Positions 1 to 8,669 of a stretch of 59,533 bases of DNA are shown piece by piece. How positions within the stretch are numbered: the first letter of the stretch is position 1; the number at the start of each line of letters is the position of its first letter. The DNA lies in assembly GCA_002390745.1 (NCBI GenBank), contig DGQK01000077.1:1-59533 (forward strand), given 5' to 3'. A program made the translations under genes and the position numbers. The notes under the pieces are model-generated. The model was not told where the DNA came from, did not search any database, and saw nothing but the letters and a program-made list of their open reading frames with translations. The DNA comes from Bacteroidetes bacterium UBA4416 (GTDB lineage: Bacteria > Bacteroidota > Bacteroidia > B-17B0 > Aurantibacillaceae).

Positions 1-1
1 G

Positions 2-67
2 CGCTTTGTGCGGCTCAATACCACTTTGCCTAAACTGATAGCAGAAAGGAAACAGAAACGTGTTTAA
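2..67 (+). CDS. C-terminal tail of an upstream gene (partial)
   Basis: The first bases are open in one frame and give a basic C-terminal tail of about 21 residues ending KQKRV, with a TAA stop at 65-67. The stop overlaps the GTG start of the next gene at 60 by eight bases, the usual arrangement of translationally coupled genes. The next gene is a lipid-linked sugar transferase, so this may be the end of a glycosyltransferase. That is only inference from context, because no domain is visible in so short a piece. Confidence 0.4.
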   Translation, partial: RFVRLNTTLPKLIAERKQKRV

Positions 68-1814
68 ACTTCTTAATACCGATTGGAAAGCCTGGGCTTT
101 CATCATCATCGCCTCATCGCTGTTGTTCATTCCATTCATTGGCAACATGCCTCTGTTTGATTGGGATGAGATCAACTTTGCCGAATGCGCCCGCGAAATG
201 CTGGTGTCCGACAATTATTCGAACGTGCAATTGTATTTTCAGCCCTTCTGGGAAAAGCCGCCGCTCTTCATCTGGCTACAGGCTATCAGCATGAACCTGT
301 TTGGAATCAACGAATTTGCAGCGCGTTTTCCCAATGCCATTTGTGGCGTTGTGACCCTGCTCGTATTATACCAGACAGGAAAACGCCTCAACGACCGTAA
401 ATTTGCTTTGACCTGGAGTTTTGTATATGCGGCTACGCTTTTGCCTCACCTCTTTTTCAAAAGCGGGATCATCGATCCCTGGTTCAACCTGTTCATTTAC
501 AGCTCGGTGTTTTTCCTGATCCAGCATACCAATAACCCGGTGGGGCGCGAAGGCTATAAAACAGCGTTGTTTTCAGGATTTTTCCTGGGCCTGGCATTGC
601 TCACCAAAGGGCCGGCGGCCTTGCTGCTCGTGGGCTTAACGGTGGTTATCGTTTTTATCCTGGGGCGGTTCAGGAAGATCTCGGAGCTTAAATTTGTGCT
701 TGTCTTTTTCCTGGCTTTCCTGCTAACGGGCTTTAGCTGGTTCGGCGTTGAGCTCCTCAAAGGCAACGGCGCCATCATCAAGGAATTCATCGATTACCAG
801 GTACGCCTGTTCCAAACAGAAGACAGCGACCACGGCGGGCCTTTCATTTACCATTTTGTGGTATTGCTGGTAGGCTGCTTTCCGTCTTCCTTATTTCTGA
901 TCCTGGCCCACAAGCGCTCTCCGCAGGATACACCTTACCAGAAACACAGCAAGCGCTGGATGGTTATCCTGTTTTGGGTGGTGCTTATTTTATTTTCCAT
1001 TGTGAAAACAAAGATCGTCCATTATTCTTCCCTGTGCTATTTTCCGTTGACCTACCTGGCAACCTATGCTATCCAGAAGCTCATCAGCGGCGAATTTTCC
1101 TGGAGAAAGTGGCTGCATACCTCCTTCATCATACTCACATCGCTTATGGGGCTGGCTTTTATTCTGGTGTGCTGCATCCCGTTTTTGAAAGACTGGCTGA
1201 TCCACAGCAACCTCATCGCCGATCGCTTTGCAGTAGAAAACCTGAAAGCTGATGTCAGCTGGTCGGGCGCCGAATGGCTGATCGGCTTATCTTTCCTGGC
1301 CATGATGTTCATCGGTATCTTTAAGATCAGGACAGGAAAAACAAAATTCATTTACATGCTTTTCTTCGGATCTCTCCTCACCGTGTATAGCCTGATCATG
1401 GTCGTGGCGCCGAAAATAGAGCAGTATTCTCAGCACGCAGCCATCGAGTTTTATAAGATGTGCGCAAGGAATGGCTACGATGTGGAAACCATCAGTTTTA
1501 AAAGTTATGCCACCCTGTTCTACGGAAAGATCATGCCCGAAACCATGAATGACCCGGCTTACAGGGCTTATGCCATCCGGCGCCTGGGCGAGCTGCGGGA
1601 GGAGGGCGAAACCAAGAATGCCGTGATGTATACAGGGCTGATCCATACCAACTGGCTGGAAGTAGGCGACATTAAGAAGCCCGGCTTTTTTGTCGGCAAG
1701 ATCACCAACGTGGATGAGATCACAGAGCGTCGCCCGGCATTGAAAGAGCTCTACCGCCAGAACGGATTTGTGTTTTTCATCAGGATGCCGGATAAAAAAA
1801 CGGTAGACCGGTAA
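60..1814 (+). CDS. ArnT/PMT-like glycosyltransferase (GT39/GT83-type membrane protein)
   Basis: A 584-residue polytopic membrane protein. Near residue 33 it carries FDWDEINFAECAREML, the acidic first-loop motif of the PMT/ArnT superfamily. PFWEKPPLFIWLQ follows near residue 62, and LALLTKGPAALL lies near residue 178. About ten hydrophobic segments are followed by a hydrophilic C-terminal domain of about 120 residues. These enzymes move a sugar from a polyprenyl-phosphate donor to a lipid or protein acceptor on the periplasmic side of the inner membrane. The start is GTG, with a purine-rich AGAAAGGAAAC upstream. Acceptor and sugar cannot be read from the sequence. Confidence 0.85.
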   Translation: MFKLLNTDWKAWAFIIIASSLLFIPFIGNMPLFDWDEINFAECAREMLVSDNYSNVQLYFQPFWEKPPLFIWLQAISMNLFGINEFAARFPNAICGVVTLLVLYQTGKRLNDRKFALTWSFVYAATLLPHLFFKSGIIDPWFNLFIYSSVFFLIQHTNNPVGREGYKTALFSGFFLGLALLTKGPAALLLVGLTVVIVFILGRFRKISELKFVLVFFLAFLLTGFSWFGVELLKGNGAIIKEFIDYQVRLFQTEDSDHGGPFIYHFVVLLVGCFPSSLFLILAHKRSPQDTPYQKHSKRWMVILFWVVLILFSIVKTKIVHYSSLCYFPLTYLATYAIQKLISGEFSWRKWLHTSFIILTSLMGLAFILVCCIPFLKDWLIHSNLIADRFAVENLKADVSWSGAEWLIGLSFLAMMFIGIFKIRTGKTKFIYMLFFGSLLTVYSLIMVVAPKIEQYSQHAAIEFYKMCARNGYDVETISFKSYATLFYGKIMPETMNDPAYRAYAIRRLGELREEGETKNAVMYTGLIHTNWLEVGDIKKPGFFVGKITNVDEITERRPALKELYRQNGFVFFIRMPDKKTVDR

Positions 1815-1845
1815 CATTTCAACTCATTCTAAAAAATTGAATGCT

Positions 1846-2277
1846 ATGCCAACAGCAGAAAGAAACCCCGAAGTAGACCGCTATATCGCCGGCTTTCCGC
1901 CTGCCACGCAAGACCTCCTGGAACAGATGCGCAGCACGATCCTTAAAGCCGCTCCGGGAGCAGAGGAAGTTATCGGTTATCAAATGCCGGCCTATCGCCT
2001 GCATGGCGCTTTAGTGTATTTTGCCGGCTATAAGGCACATATTGGATTCTATCCCACCGGTTCAGGGATTGAAGCCTTTAAAACGGAGTTGTCGGTGTAT
2101 AAAGGCGCGAAGGGCTCGGTGCAGTTTCCCCTGGATAAGCCTTTGCCGCTGGCACTCATCACGAAGATCGTCAAATGGAGGCTGAAGGAAAATCTGGAAA
2201 AAGCGAAGGAAAAAGAGCTGAAGAAAGCTTCTGCAAAGAAACGTGCTGTGAAGAAAGCTATAGCAAAGAAGTCGTAA
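1846..2277 (+). CDS. DUF1801 (YdhG-like) family protein with Lys-rich tail
   Basis: A 143-residue soluble protein. Residues 5-110 have the DUF1801 layout: an N-terminal helix with YIAGFPPATQDLLEQMR, then PGAEEVIGYQMPAYRL, then LVYFAGYKAHIGFYPT, then SVQFPLDKPLPLALI. The family has an iron-chaperone/YdhG-like fold and no settled function. The last 25 residues are almost all Lys, Ala and Glu, a basic tail like those that bind nucleic acid. ATG at 1846 was chosen over an in-frame TTG at 1837. The gene follows the glycosyltransferase by about 30 bases. Confidence 0.8.
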   Translation: MPTAERNPEVDRYIAGFPPATQDLLEQMRSTILKAAPGAEEVIGYQMPAYRLHGALVYFAGYKAHIGFYPTGSGIEAFKTELSVYKGAKGSVQFPLDKPLPLALITKIVKWRLKENLEKAKEKELKKASAKKRAVKKAIAKKS

Positions 2278-2363
2278 AGAAAGTAGCAAAACAAATTCGC
2301 GGAACATCAATAAAAAATGTACGTTCTGATTTCGCCAAGAGGCTTAAGCCTTTGAGTTAGGGC

Positions 2364-2450
2364 TCAGTCGGGAAGTAGCTTGATAAACTCTGCCAGGTTT
2401 TTGACTTCGCCCGAAATGACCACATTAATTTTCTTAAAATAAGACATCAT
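2364..2450 (-). CDS. Possible 28-residue small protein or gene remnant
   Basis: A short reading frame on the minus strand, beginning ATG ATG at 2450 and 2447 and ending TGA at 2364-2366. The peptide starts MMSYFKKINVV and ends EFIKLLPD, with a credible alternation of hydrophobic and charged residues. Its start codon overlaps the ATG of the divergent gene at 2449 on the other strand. It could be a small protein, a leftover of a decayed gene or chance. Confidence 0.25.
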   Translation of the reverse strand: MMSYFKKINVVISGEVKNLAEFIKLLPD

Positions 2451-2868
2451 GTTAGATCCTAATCACCCGTCTTCCCGGCATATCTTCCTGGCATCTCAGT
2501 ACATCGATCGGCTCAAGGCAGCCTGTTACGATTATGTAAGAATGGACGTTGAAGAGCGGCAGCCTGTATTCAGGGATATGATCTCCGCTATCGAAGAGCT
2601 GCTCGATTTTTCGGAAACTGCTTTTCCGGAAAGTTATGAAAGGATCAGGCAGGTGGCCGAAGCGTTGATTTCCGAAATCCATAAGATGCAGGAAATGCAT
2701 GAAATAACGGGTGAGGGAAGGTGTAAGGTCTGCAATGGCGAGCTCAGTTTCCTGACAACGTATCATCAGGGAAGCATGGCCAATGTGCCGCTCTGCAAGG
2801 ATTGCAGCCGCCCTTTCATTCGCAGGGCCGCCGAACTGGAAAGGCTGACGGGTGTTTGGGCGATTTAA
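2449..2868 (+). CDS. Hypothetical protein with C-terminal zinc ribbon
   Basis: A 139-residue protein I do not recognise. Residues 1-85 are predicted helical (QYIDRLKAACYDYVRMDVEER, then IEELLDFSETAF). The C-terminal half contains two CxxC knuckles, CKVC near residue 97 and CKDC near residue 121, which should bind one zinc ion as a ribbon. There is no signal peptide or membrane segment, so it is cytoplasmic. No Shine-Dalgarno sequence is present. Its ATG overlaps a minus-strand ATG, so a slightly later start cannot be excluded. A nucleic-acid or protein-binding role is possible but unsupported. Confidence 0.65.
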   Translation: MLDPNHPSSRHIFLASQYIDRLKAACYDYVRMDVEERQPVFRDMISAIEELLDFSETAFPESYERIRQVAEALISEIHKMQEMHEITGEGRCKVCNGELSFLTTYHQGSMANVPLCKDCSRPFIRRAAELERLTGVWAI

Positions 2869-2878
2869 AAAACTACTG

Positions 2879-3664
2879 TTAAAACTTCAGAACAAAATGC
2901 TCCTTGTTCTTTTGCTCGGTCCTGAAAAAAACGATCCCGAATTGAAAGAAATCCATGCTCAGGCGCACGTCCGGGTGTGTATGGATTTCCTGCCAGGCCT
3001 TTTCCATACCGGCGCTCCAGTAGATATCGTCAAAGATAAAGACAGAGCCGGCGTGTTTTTTGGCAAGGGCCATGTTAAAATAACGGAGGGTAGGCTCGTA
3101 GGCATGGTTGCCGTCAAAATACACGAAATCCACGCGTTCCAGGGTTGACAGTACTTTTGGGAGCTCCTCGTCAAAATTACCGGTAATGGAAACAGTGTTG
3201 CTGAGGCCTTGCTGCACAAACTGTTGTTGTGCAAAAGCGGCAAGCTCCGGGCAGCCTTCGATGGTGTAGAGCCTGGATGCTGGCTGCGCCCTGGCCAGGT
3301 ACAAAGAGCTGAGACCAACGGAAGTTCCCAGCTCGATCATGGATTGAGGCGCAAAGCGCTTCACGAGGCGGTACAGGAACTCCGCCTGTTTTTTCCGGGC
3401 AATGCCATGGCGCGCAATGTCGCCGATGGAGCGGGTATTGCCGTCGAGCGTTTTGGATCCGGCGCCCAGGTCGGTCATGCGAATGGTCGTTTGGTTCCGT
3501 AGCAGCTGTTTCCTGACGCGTTCCAGTTCCGTGAAATCCTCAACAGGGGCCGGATGAGCGATGAGTTCCTGGTAAAAACTGTAAACGAAGGGCGAATGCA
3601 CATCGTGCTCCGTGTGGGCCGTGAGCCGGTAATTGAGGTATTTCAGCAGGCGTGTTATGCTCAT
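2879..3664 (-). CDS. Class I SAM-dependent O-methyltransferase
   Basis: A 261-residue soluble enzyme with a Rossmann methyltransferase fold. Motif I is MIELGTSVGLSSLYLA. LYTIEGCPE (acidic end of strand 2) follows, then VDFVYFDGNHAYEPTLRYF, which resembles the catechol/caffeoyl-CoA O-methyltransferase (Methyltransf_24) subgroup, and SVFIFDDIYWSAGM. It should methylate a hydroxyl or carboxyl group with S-adenosylmethionine; the substrate is unknown. ATG at 3664 lies one base beyond the stop of the upstream HTTM gene (3666-3668), so the two are coupled. An in-frame start at 3694 lies inside the neighbour and is less likely. Confidence 0.8.
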   Translation of the reverse strand: MSITRLLKYLNYRLTAHTEHDVHSPFVYSFYQELIAHPAPVEDFTELERVRKQLLRNQTTIRMTDLGAGSKTLDGNTRSIGDIARHGIARKKQAEFLYRLVKRFAPQSMIELGTSVGLSSLYLARAQPASRLYTIEGCPELAAFAQQQFVQQGLSNTVSITGNFDEELPKVLSTLERVDFVYFDGNHAYEPTLRYFNMALAKKHAGSVFIFDDIYWSAGMEKAWQEIHTHPDVRLSMDFFQFGIVFFRTEQKNKEHFVLKF

Positions 3665-3665
3665 G

Positions 3666-5042
3666 TCAATGATCCTGGCAGTTGCACAGGGCATTTTTTT
3701 CCAGGGCTTTGGTTTGGTATGCGGGCAGGCTTTCCTCTTTCATGAAGAAAATAGTAAGGTCGCTCACCTGTTGTTCCGGATGTTTCCTGTTCCAGGTAGT
3801 GATCAGGTACTTGCAAAAGTAAGGCCGCATGTAATTATTGTTGTTGAATAAATAGTTCTCGCCGAACTTGCGCCAGCGGTCGCTCTCAAACTCCGAAATG
3901 ATACTCGAAGGCTTTGCATAGCTTACCGGCTGCCCGCCGCGCTTCAGGTCGATGAAGCTGCCGTTTGACGTATAGCCGCTGTAGATGTAGAAGCCATCGT
4001 CCTTATACACGCTGGGCGAGAACATTCCCCAGCTTTGCTCAAGGCGCAGGGTATTCCCGAATTTTACCAGGGAAGGATCCAGCATATAAGGGAATTTTTT
4101 GACGTTGCCTAAATTCAGCATCAGGCAATAGCAAATGATCAGGGCTACCAGGCCGTTGACAAGCACCTTGCTGCTTTCCTTCAGGAATACGGATCCGCCG
4201 GCTTGTACTTCTTCCGCAGCACGATGCCTGTGCACGATGCCAAATCGTGCATCCAGCCGGTCGATCCAATGCGAAGGCAGCATGCCGATGAGCGTCACCA
4301 GGCCGATGATGTAGAACAAACCCACGTAGAGTGTGCCCGCAATCCCAATGTGGAGAAGGGCAATGGCAATCAATCCTGTAAGCCTGATCCTGTAATTGGG
4401 AACAGGGAGCACCAGCAGAACAGGCGCCAGGAGCTCCAGGTAAAACACAACATGCGTCAGGGCTTTCATCAGTCCCGGATACTGATAGAGCAGAGTCCCC
4501 AGAGGCATGCGCAGCTGATCGAGGCTCAGGGCATAATAGAGTGCTGTGCCTTCCGAGTGCCATTCGGCATGGGTTTTCAGTAAGGCTGAAAAAAAATACA
4601 CCGAGGCCACCAGGAGAATATAGCCCACATTGGCATAGGAAAAGGAACGATCCGGATAGGAGGAAGGCCTGCCCGAATAACGTTCGCCCCAGGGGAGAAA
4701 AATGCCCCAGAGCAGGACCAGCCGCAGAAGGTCGTCGCCGCCCTGTAAGATAAAAGGATTCCGGTTTTGCAGCGATGTCAGGAATGCCCAGCAGATGAAG
4801 GTGAACAGGCGGGCCCGGTAGCCCCGGATGAGAAGCACGATGCACAGCGCATTCACCCCGAACAACAGTACCTGCCACCACAGGTCGCCGCTGAGGGCAT
4901 GAAACGAAAAATAGTAGGGATTCCAGTTATACGATTTAAGCACCTCAACCGGCAGAACACCTTCGTCTGTAAAAAAAGCCCTGATGGAAAGGCTCCGGAT
5001 GAAAAGGTCGACCAGCAGGACGAGGCCTACGCCGATCCGCAT
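3666..5042 (-). CDS. HTTM-domain (vitamin K carboxylase-like) membrane protein
   Basis: At least 458 residues. The motifs are those of the bacterial HTTM family, related to the membrane part of vitamin K-dependent gamma-carboxylase: TDEGVLPVEVLKSYNW near residue 26, SLQNRNPFILQGGDDLLR near residue 89, FLPWGERYSG near 114, and a large C-terminal soluble part with LEQSWGMFSP. About eight membrane helices are visible. Upstream of ATG 5042 the frame stays open for about 27 codons and reads YSLDTRALSL, which looks like family sequence, but it contains no ATG, GTG or TTG. The biochemical role of the bacterial family is unsettled. Confidence 0.8.
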   Translation of the reverse strand: MRIGVGLVLLVDLFIRSLSIRAFFTDEGVLPVEVLKSYNWNPYYFSFHALSGDLWWQVLLFGVNALCIVLLIRGYRARLFTFICWAFLTSLQNRNPFILQGGDDLLRLVLLWGIFLPWGERYSGRPSSYPDRSFSYANVGYILLVASVYFFSALLKTHAEWHSEGTALYYALSLDQLRMPLGTLLYQYPGLMKALTHVVFYLELLAPVLLVLPVPNYRIRLTGLIAIALLHIGIAGTLYVGLFYIIGLVTLIGMLPSHWIDRLDARFGIVHRHRAAEEVQAGGSVFLKESSKVLVNGLVALIICYCLMLNLGNVKKFPYMLDPSLVKFGNTLRLEQSWGMFSPSVYKDDGFYIYSGYTSNGSFIDLKRGGQPVSYAKPSSIISEFESDRWRKFGENYLFNNNNYMRPYFCKYLITTWNRKHPEQQVSDLTIFFMKEESLPAYQTKALEKNALCNCQDH

Positions 5043-5131
5043 GAGCGACAGTGCCCGTGTATCCAGCGAATAAGCCTTCTTTAAGTAAGCGGTTATGTGG
5101 TGAAGGGTGTTCGTATATGCACGGAAATAAA

Positions 5132-5161
5132 AAGGCTCCTGAGATTCATCGCAGGAGCCTT
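5132..5161 (-). terminator. Rho-independent terminator of the 5182-5745 lipoprotein gene
   Basis: AAGGCTCCTG and CAGGAGCCTT form a perfect 10-bp stem with a 10-base loop. On the minus strand it is followed by TTTTATTT. It sits 20 bases after the lipoprotein stop codon. Confidence 0.85.
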
Positions 5162-5181
5162 AAAATTAAATGCTTTTTTCC

Positions 5182-5745
5182 TTATAAGCAACCTACCTGG
5201 CCCGAAACCGTTACGGTAGGGAAGGCAGAGCCCGATTGCAGGCAGGCAATGTTCGAGAAGGTGCCCGTGATACTGCTGCCGGAAATGGTAACCACCACGC
5301 TGCCGGCTGCCGAATACCAGGTGGTGCCAGTAGGCTGTCCGGTAGGATTCGTAACCGTCATGAAGGCTTTGCCGCCTCCCGATAAAGCCGCCGAGCTGCT
5401 TACCAGGGCATAAGTGCCTGCAGTTGGAGGTGCTGAGAAGCAAATAGAGATGGAGGTACCGGTGCTGGTATTGTTTACCGTTAAGCAGGTTTGCCCGGAG
5501 CAGCCAACGCTCGACCAGGTTCCGCCCAGCCCGACATTGCTCATACTGGAGTTTTGGTAGGCAGTAGCCGTTGTAGCCACAGTGCCTGTGGTTGTCACAT
5601 TGGTAATGCTCGGATTTCCACCGGTGCCGCCTTCTTCTTTATAGGTAGGAGTGATAGCGCTGCTATCGTTTTTTGATTTACAGGAAATAAAAATAAGGCT
5701 TCCCAAAACAAAAACGGAAAGCGTGGATAAAATGAGTTTTTTCAT
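5182..5745 (-). CDS. Hypothetical lipoprotein, Ser/Thr/Gly-rich
   Basis: A 187-residue exported lipoprotein. The signal peptide MKKLILSTLSVFVLG leads to the lipobox IFIS-C at about residue 22, followed by KSKND. The mature part is a low-charge beta-type sequence rich in Thr, Ser and Gly, with SVGCSGQTCLTVNN and a late CL, so it has a few Cys that could form disulfides. No known domain is recognised. The ATG at 5745 is preferred over 5766, because the latter lies inside the -7 promoter element at 5764-5771. The gene is monocistronic, with its own promoter and terminator. Confidence 0.75.
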   Translation of the reverse strand: MKKLILSTLSVFVLGSLIFISCKSKNDSSAITPTYKEEGGTGGNPSITNVTTTGTVATTATAYQNSSMSNVGLGGTWSSVGCSGQTCLTVNNTSTGTSISICFSAPPTAGTYALVSSSAALSGGGKAFMTVTNPTGQPTGTTWYSAAGSVVVTISGSSITGTFSNIACLQSGSAFPTVTVSGQVGCL

Positions 5746-5763
5746 TTTTTGGATTTTTATACT

Positions 5764-5795
5764 CAAATGTATTGTTTTTCGGTAATATTAACAAA
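5764..5795 (-). promoter_or_regulatory. Bacteroidota-type promoter of the 5182-5745 lipoprotein gene
   Basis: On the minus strand a TTTG box (5792-5795) lies 20 bases before TACATTTG (5764-5771), matching the Bacteroidota TTTG / TAnnTTTG consensus. It places transcription just before ATG 5745. Confidence 0.7.
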
Positions 5796-5828
5796 TACTT
5801 ACACTCAGTGGTTTAACACATTGAATCG

Positions 5829-6998
5829 TTAATAAAATAGTTTCCCTTGTTTAACCAGTTGTTTCAATTTGACACAGGCGCGATAACGGTCCTCTTCATA
5901 CTCCTGGTAAAGCCCGTTCAGGGTCAGGAGCACATAAGCAGGGCTGAGCTCATCCGCCCATTGCAATAAGCCCTTTGGATAATTGACCCCCTTGGTCATT
6001 GCCAGGTCGATGTCCTGTGCCGAGGCAATGCCCAGGTACAGGGTGTCGCAGGCCTCGTTGATGAGCATGCAAAGAATCCTGTGCAGGATGTATTTTCCAA
6101 GCTGCTCATCCTTCACAGGTTTGGGTGTATCAGCACCGTCGCGGTAATCGTAAAATCCCCGCCCGGATTTTTTTCCCAGGAAGCCCGCTTCCAGCAGGCG
6201 CTTCTGGCTCAGGGATGGCTTAAAACGCGGGTCATAATAAAATTGTTTCCACACTGTTTCCGTCACCACATAGTTCACATCATGCCCGATCAGGTCCATC
6301 AGTTCGAAAGGCCCCATTTTAAAGCCTCCCAGCTCGCGCATGGCCCAGTCGATGGTAGCCATGTCGGCAATCTGCTCTTCGTAGATGCGCAGCGCCTCGC
6401 TGTAAAAAGGCCTTGCCACACGGTTCACGATAAAGCCGGGCGTGTCTTTGGCCATCACGGTTATTTTGCCGAAGCTGTTGATGAGCGCCTGGCAATGGTT
6501 GGCGATAACCATGTCTGTGGCAATGCCCGGAATGATCTCCACCAGGGGCATCAGCGTAGCCGGGTTGAAAAAATGAATTCCCAGCACACGTTCCGGCTGG
6601 CGGCATACAGAGGCAATAGAAGTAATCGATAAAGAAGACGTATTGGAAGCCAGGACGCAATGCTCGCTCACGGTTTGTTCCAACTCCCTGAATACCGATT
6701 GTTTCACATCGATGTTCTCTACAATGGCTTCAATTACCAGTTTGCAGGGCTTCAGGTCCTCGATGGACCCGGTAAAGGAGATGAGCCTGACAATGCTGTC
6801 GGCTTTTTCAGCGCTGATCTTTTGTTTTTCCACCAGCTTGTGCAGGCCGCTTTGAAGATTGGCCTTCGCCCGTTCGAGTGCTGCCGCATTGGTGTCATAT
6901 ACCATGGTTTTGTGTCCGGCCGTTGCAGCTACCTGTGCAATGCCGCTGCCCATGGCTCCTGAGCCTACGATGCCAATAATAGAGTCTTTGGTAAACAT
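5829..6998 (-). CDS. 3-hydroxyacyl-CoA dehydrogenase (PaaH/HbdA type)
   Basis: A 389-residue NAD-dependent dehydrogenase that oxidises 3-hydroxyacyl-CoA to 3-ketoacyl-CoA in beta-oxidation or phenylacetate-type pathways. The N-terminal Rossmann motif is GIVGSGAMGSGIAQVAA near residue 9. ASNTSSLSI and GIHFFNPATLMPLVEII follow, the latter with the catalytic His, then DTPGFIVNRV at the domain border. The first 3HCDH C-terminal domain carries GPFELMDLIG and FLGKKSGRGFYDY. About 100 further residues form a second 3HCDH-type domain, giving the longer form of the family. Three bases separate it from the upstream choice-of-anchor B gene, although their functions look unrelated. Confidence 0.9.
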   Translation of the reverse strand: MFTKDSIIGIVGSGAMGSGIAQVAATAGHKTMVYDTNAAALERAKANLQSGLHKLVEKQKISAEKADSIVRLISFTGSIEDLKPCKLVIEAIVENIDVKQSVFRELEQTVSEHCVLASNTSSLSITSIASVCRQPERVLGIHFFNPATLMPLVEIIPGIATDMVIANHCQALINSFGKITVMAKDTPGFIVNRVARPFYSEALRIYEEQIADMATIDWAMRELGGFKMGPFELMDLIGHDVNYVVTETVWKQFYYDPRFKPSLSQKRLLEAGFLGKKSGRGFYDYRDGADTPKPVKDEQLGKYILHRILCMLINEACDTLYLGIASAQDIDLAMTKGVNYPKGLLQWADELSPAYVLLTLNGLYQEYEEDRYRACVKLKQLVKQGKLFY

Positions 6999-7001
6999 AG
7001 T

Positions 7002-8450
7002 TTATTTCTGAATAATGATTTTTTTGGTTTCGTTGATGCTGTTGCCATGCAGGGTAATGAAATAACAACCGCTGCTGAGCTCCCTGGTGTCGATACTAAC
7101 CTTGTGCAACAGCTCATTACCTGTAGCCAGTTTATCGCTTTGGAGGATCTTGCCGCTCACGTCGCAGATGCTGTAGGTCAGGATGCGGTTGTCCTGGTTG
7201 GCTATCAGCAGCATGACCTCATCGCTGGCAGGGCTCGGGTATACGGAAAAAGCCGCAGCATTTGCCGTGTATCCTTGCTTTTCATTTGTGCCCACCGACG
7301 ATTTATAGCCATCGTCACCATCCAGGATAAAGATGCCGTTCTGCATATCGCAGGCAATAATGATCTTGCTGGGCAGGTAGGGGTAGGCCCCCCAGTTGCC
7401 GCTGTATGCACTTCCAGCAAAATTATCATTCGTGCCATGTTGGGGATACGTGTCGAAATACCCATAAACGTTGACGTTCGACGGGTTGAAAATATCGTAG
7501 AGGTAAATACCATCCTGGTAGGTACTCATCCAGCACCACCGGTTGTTCATGATATAAGGATTGTGGGCGGTGGCTCTCAGGTGCGAGCGAATGGTGTCCA
7601 CCAGGGTGATGTTGTTGAAGTCGGACACGTCAATCACTTTGGCAGGAAGGCCCGCCGGCACCTCATCGGCAAATACCATTGTTTTCCGGTCATCGGTCTG
7701 CCAGGAGCTGTGGTTGTAGCCATTGTACGGATAGCCCGTAAAGCTCTGCATCTGGGTAAAGGTATTGGTGACCGGGTTGAACTTCAGGATGAAAAATCCC
7801 TGCCCGCCACAGGAAGCATACACGGTGTCGTTTCTTACAAACATATCATGCACATAGCTAATCGCAGGAATATCCTGTGATAATTTCCGCAGCAGCACCG
7901 GATTTGCCGGATTGGCAAGGCTGTATACTCTCATGCTTTCTGTCGGTGTACCGGCACCACCTGCAGGAGTAGGGCCTCCGCAATACAAACGGTTCTGGTC
8001 CACAAAAATGGTGTGGCAACGCTCGAAGTAAGTGGTGCCGTTATGGATTACATGCACCGAATCGGGTAGGTACTGCATATCCACGATCTGAAAGGTATTG
8101 GGAGGAACATCGTCGCTCACAATGTAACAGTAGTTCTGATAGTTTTTAATTTCGCGCCAGGTACAGCCGGCATGAGCTGCCATCACCGAATCCCTGATGA
8201 TTGGGTTCTGCGGGTTGCTCACATCGATAAAATAGGTTTTGGCGCTTGTGCCAACGATCGCATATTCCTTGTTTTTGGAGGCCTGGTACCAACCCCAGCA
8301 GCCTGAGTACTTCCGGCCATCGTATCCGGTATTGTCGGTTTCGGGAGTGATGTGTGCCAGCAGGTTGATGTTGAGACTCGGATACGTTTGCGCGGTTACT
8401 ACAGGATGCATGCCCAACAGGCATGCCAGGAGAACTAAACACTTTTTCAT
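7002..8450 (-). CDS. Choice-of-anchor B family secreted protein with T9SS sorting domain
   Basis: A 482-residue secreted protein with signal peptide MKKCLVLLACLLGMHPVVTA. The body carries LVIVD-type propeller motifs: YAIVGTSAKTYFIDVSNPQN, then YIVSDDVPPNTFQIVDMQ, then FERCHTIFVDQNRLYCGG, and further on VFADEVPAGLPAKVIDVSDF. This is the layout of the choice-of-anchor B family. The C-terminus is a type A T9SS sorting domain (FSVYPSPASDEVMLL, then SSGCYFITLH, ending KKIIIQK), so the protein should cross the outer membrane by T9SS and be attached to the surface or released. Its ligand is unknown. Confidence 0.85.
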   Translation of the reverse strand: MKKCLVLLACLLGMHPVVTAQTYPSLNINLLAHITPETDNTGYDGRKYSGCWGWYQASKNKEYAIVGTSAKTYFIDVSNPQNPIIRDSVMAAHAGCTWREIKNYQNYCYIVSDDVPPNTFQIVDMQYLPDSVHVIHNGTTYFERCHTIFVDQNRLYCGGPTPAGGAGTPTESMRVYSLANPANPVLLRKLSQDIPAISYVHDMFVRNDTVYASCGGQGFFILKFNPVTNTFTQMQSFTGYPYNGYNHSSWQTDDRKTMVFADEVPAGLPAKVIDVSDFNNITLVDTIRSHLRATAHNPYIMNNRWCWMSTYQDGIYLYDIFNPSNVNVYGYFDTYPQHGTNDNFAGSAYSGNWGAYPYLPSKIIIACDMQNGIFILDGDDGYKSSVGTNEKQGYTANAAAFSVYPSPASDEVMLLIANQDNRILTYSICDVSGKILQSDKLATGNELLHKVSIDTRELSSGCYFITLHGNSINETKKIIIQK

Positions 8451-8669
8451 GTCGTGAATTTATAACTGACAAGATACGAAAAAATGATATTGATATTTAC
8501 AAAAACCTTCCTTCTGCTGTCTTTTTAAACCTGAACGCGTCGGTCAGGAGGTAATCGGACATAGATGAAGCGCCTGTGTCACCGTGAGGTTAAGAGGAGA
8601 GGAAAACAGCGCCCGCCTTTGATCACCTCTCTTAAATACAGGGAATTACAATAAGTATAAAATGAGCAC
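8451..8669. other. Intergenic region, no gene seen
   Basis: 219 bases between two minus-strand genes. A weak inverted repeat (TTAAGAG arms) is present, but no convincing terminator, tRNA or small reading frame was found. Confidence 0.4.

Noticed and set aside
4039..4881. 280-codon minus-strand open frame overlapping the HTTM gene
   Set aside because: It is the same strand in a different frame; its Pro/Arg/Cys-rich sequence is not protein-like, while the HTTM frame has strong family motifs.
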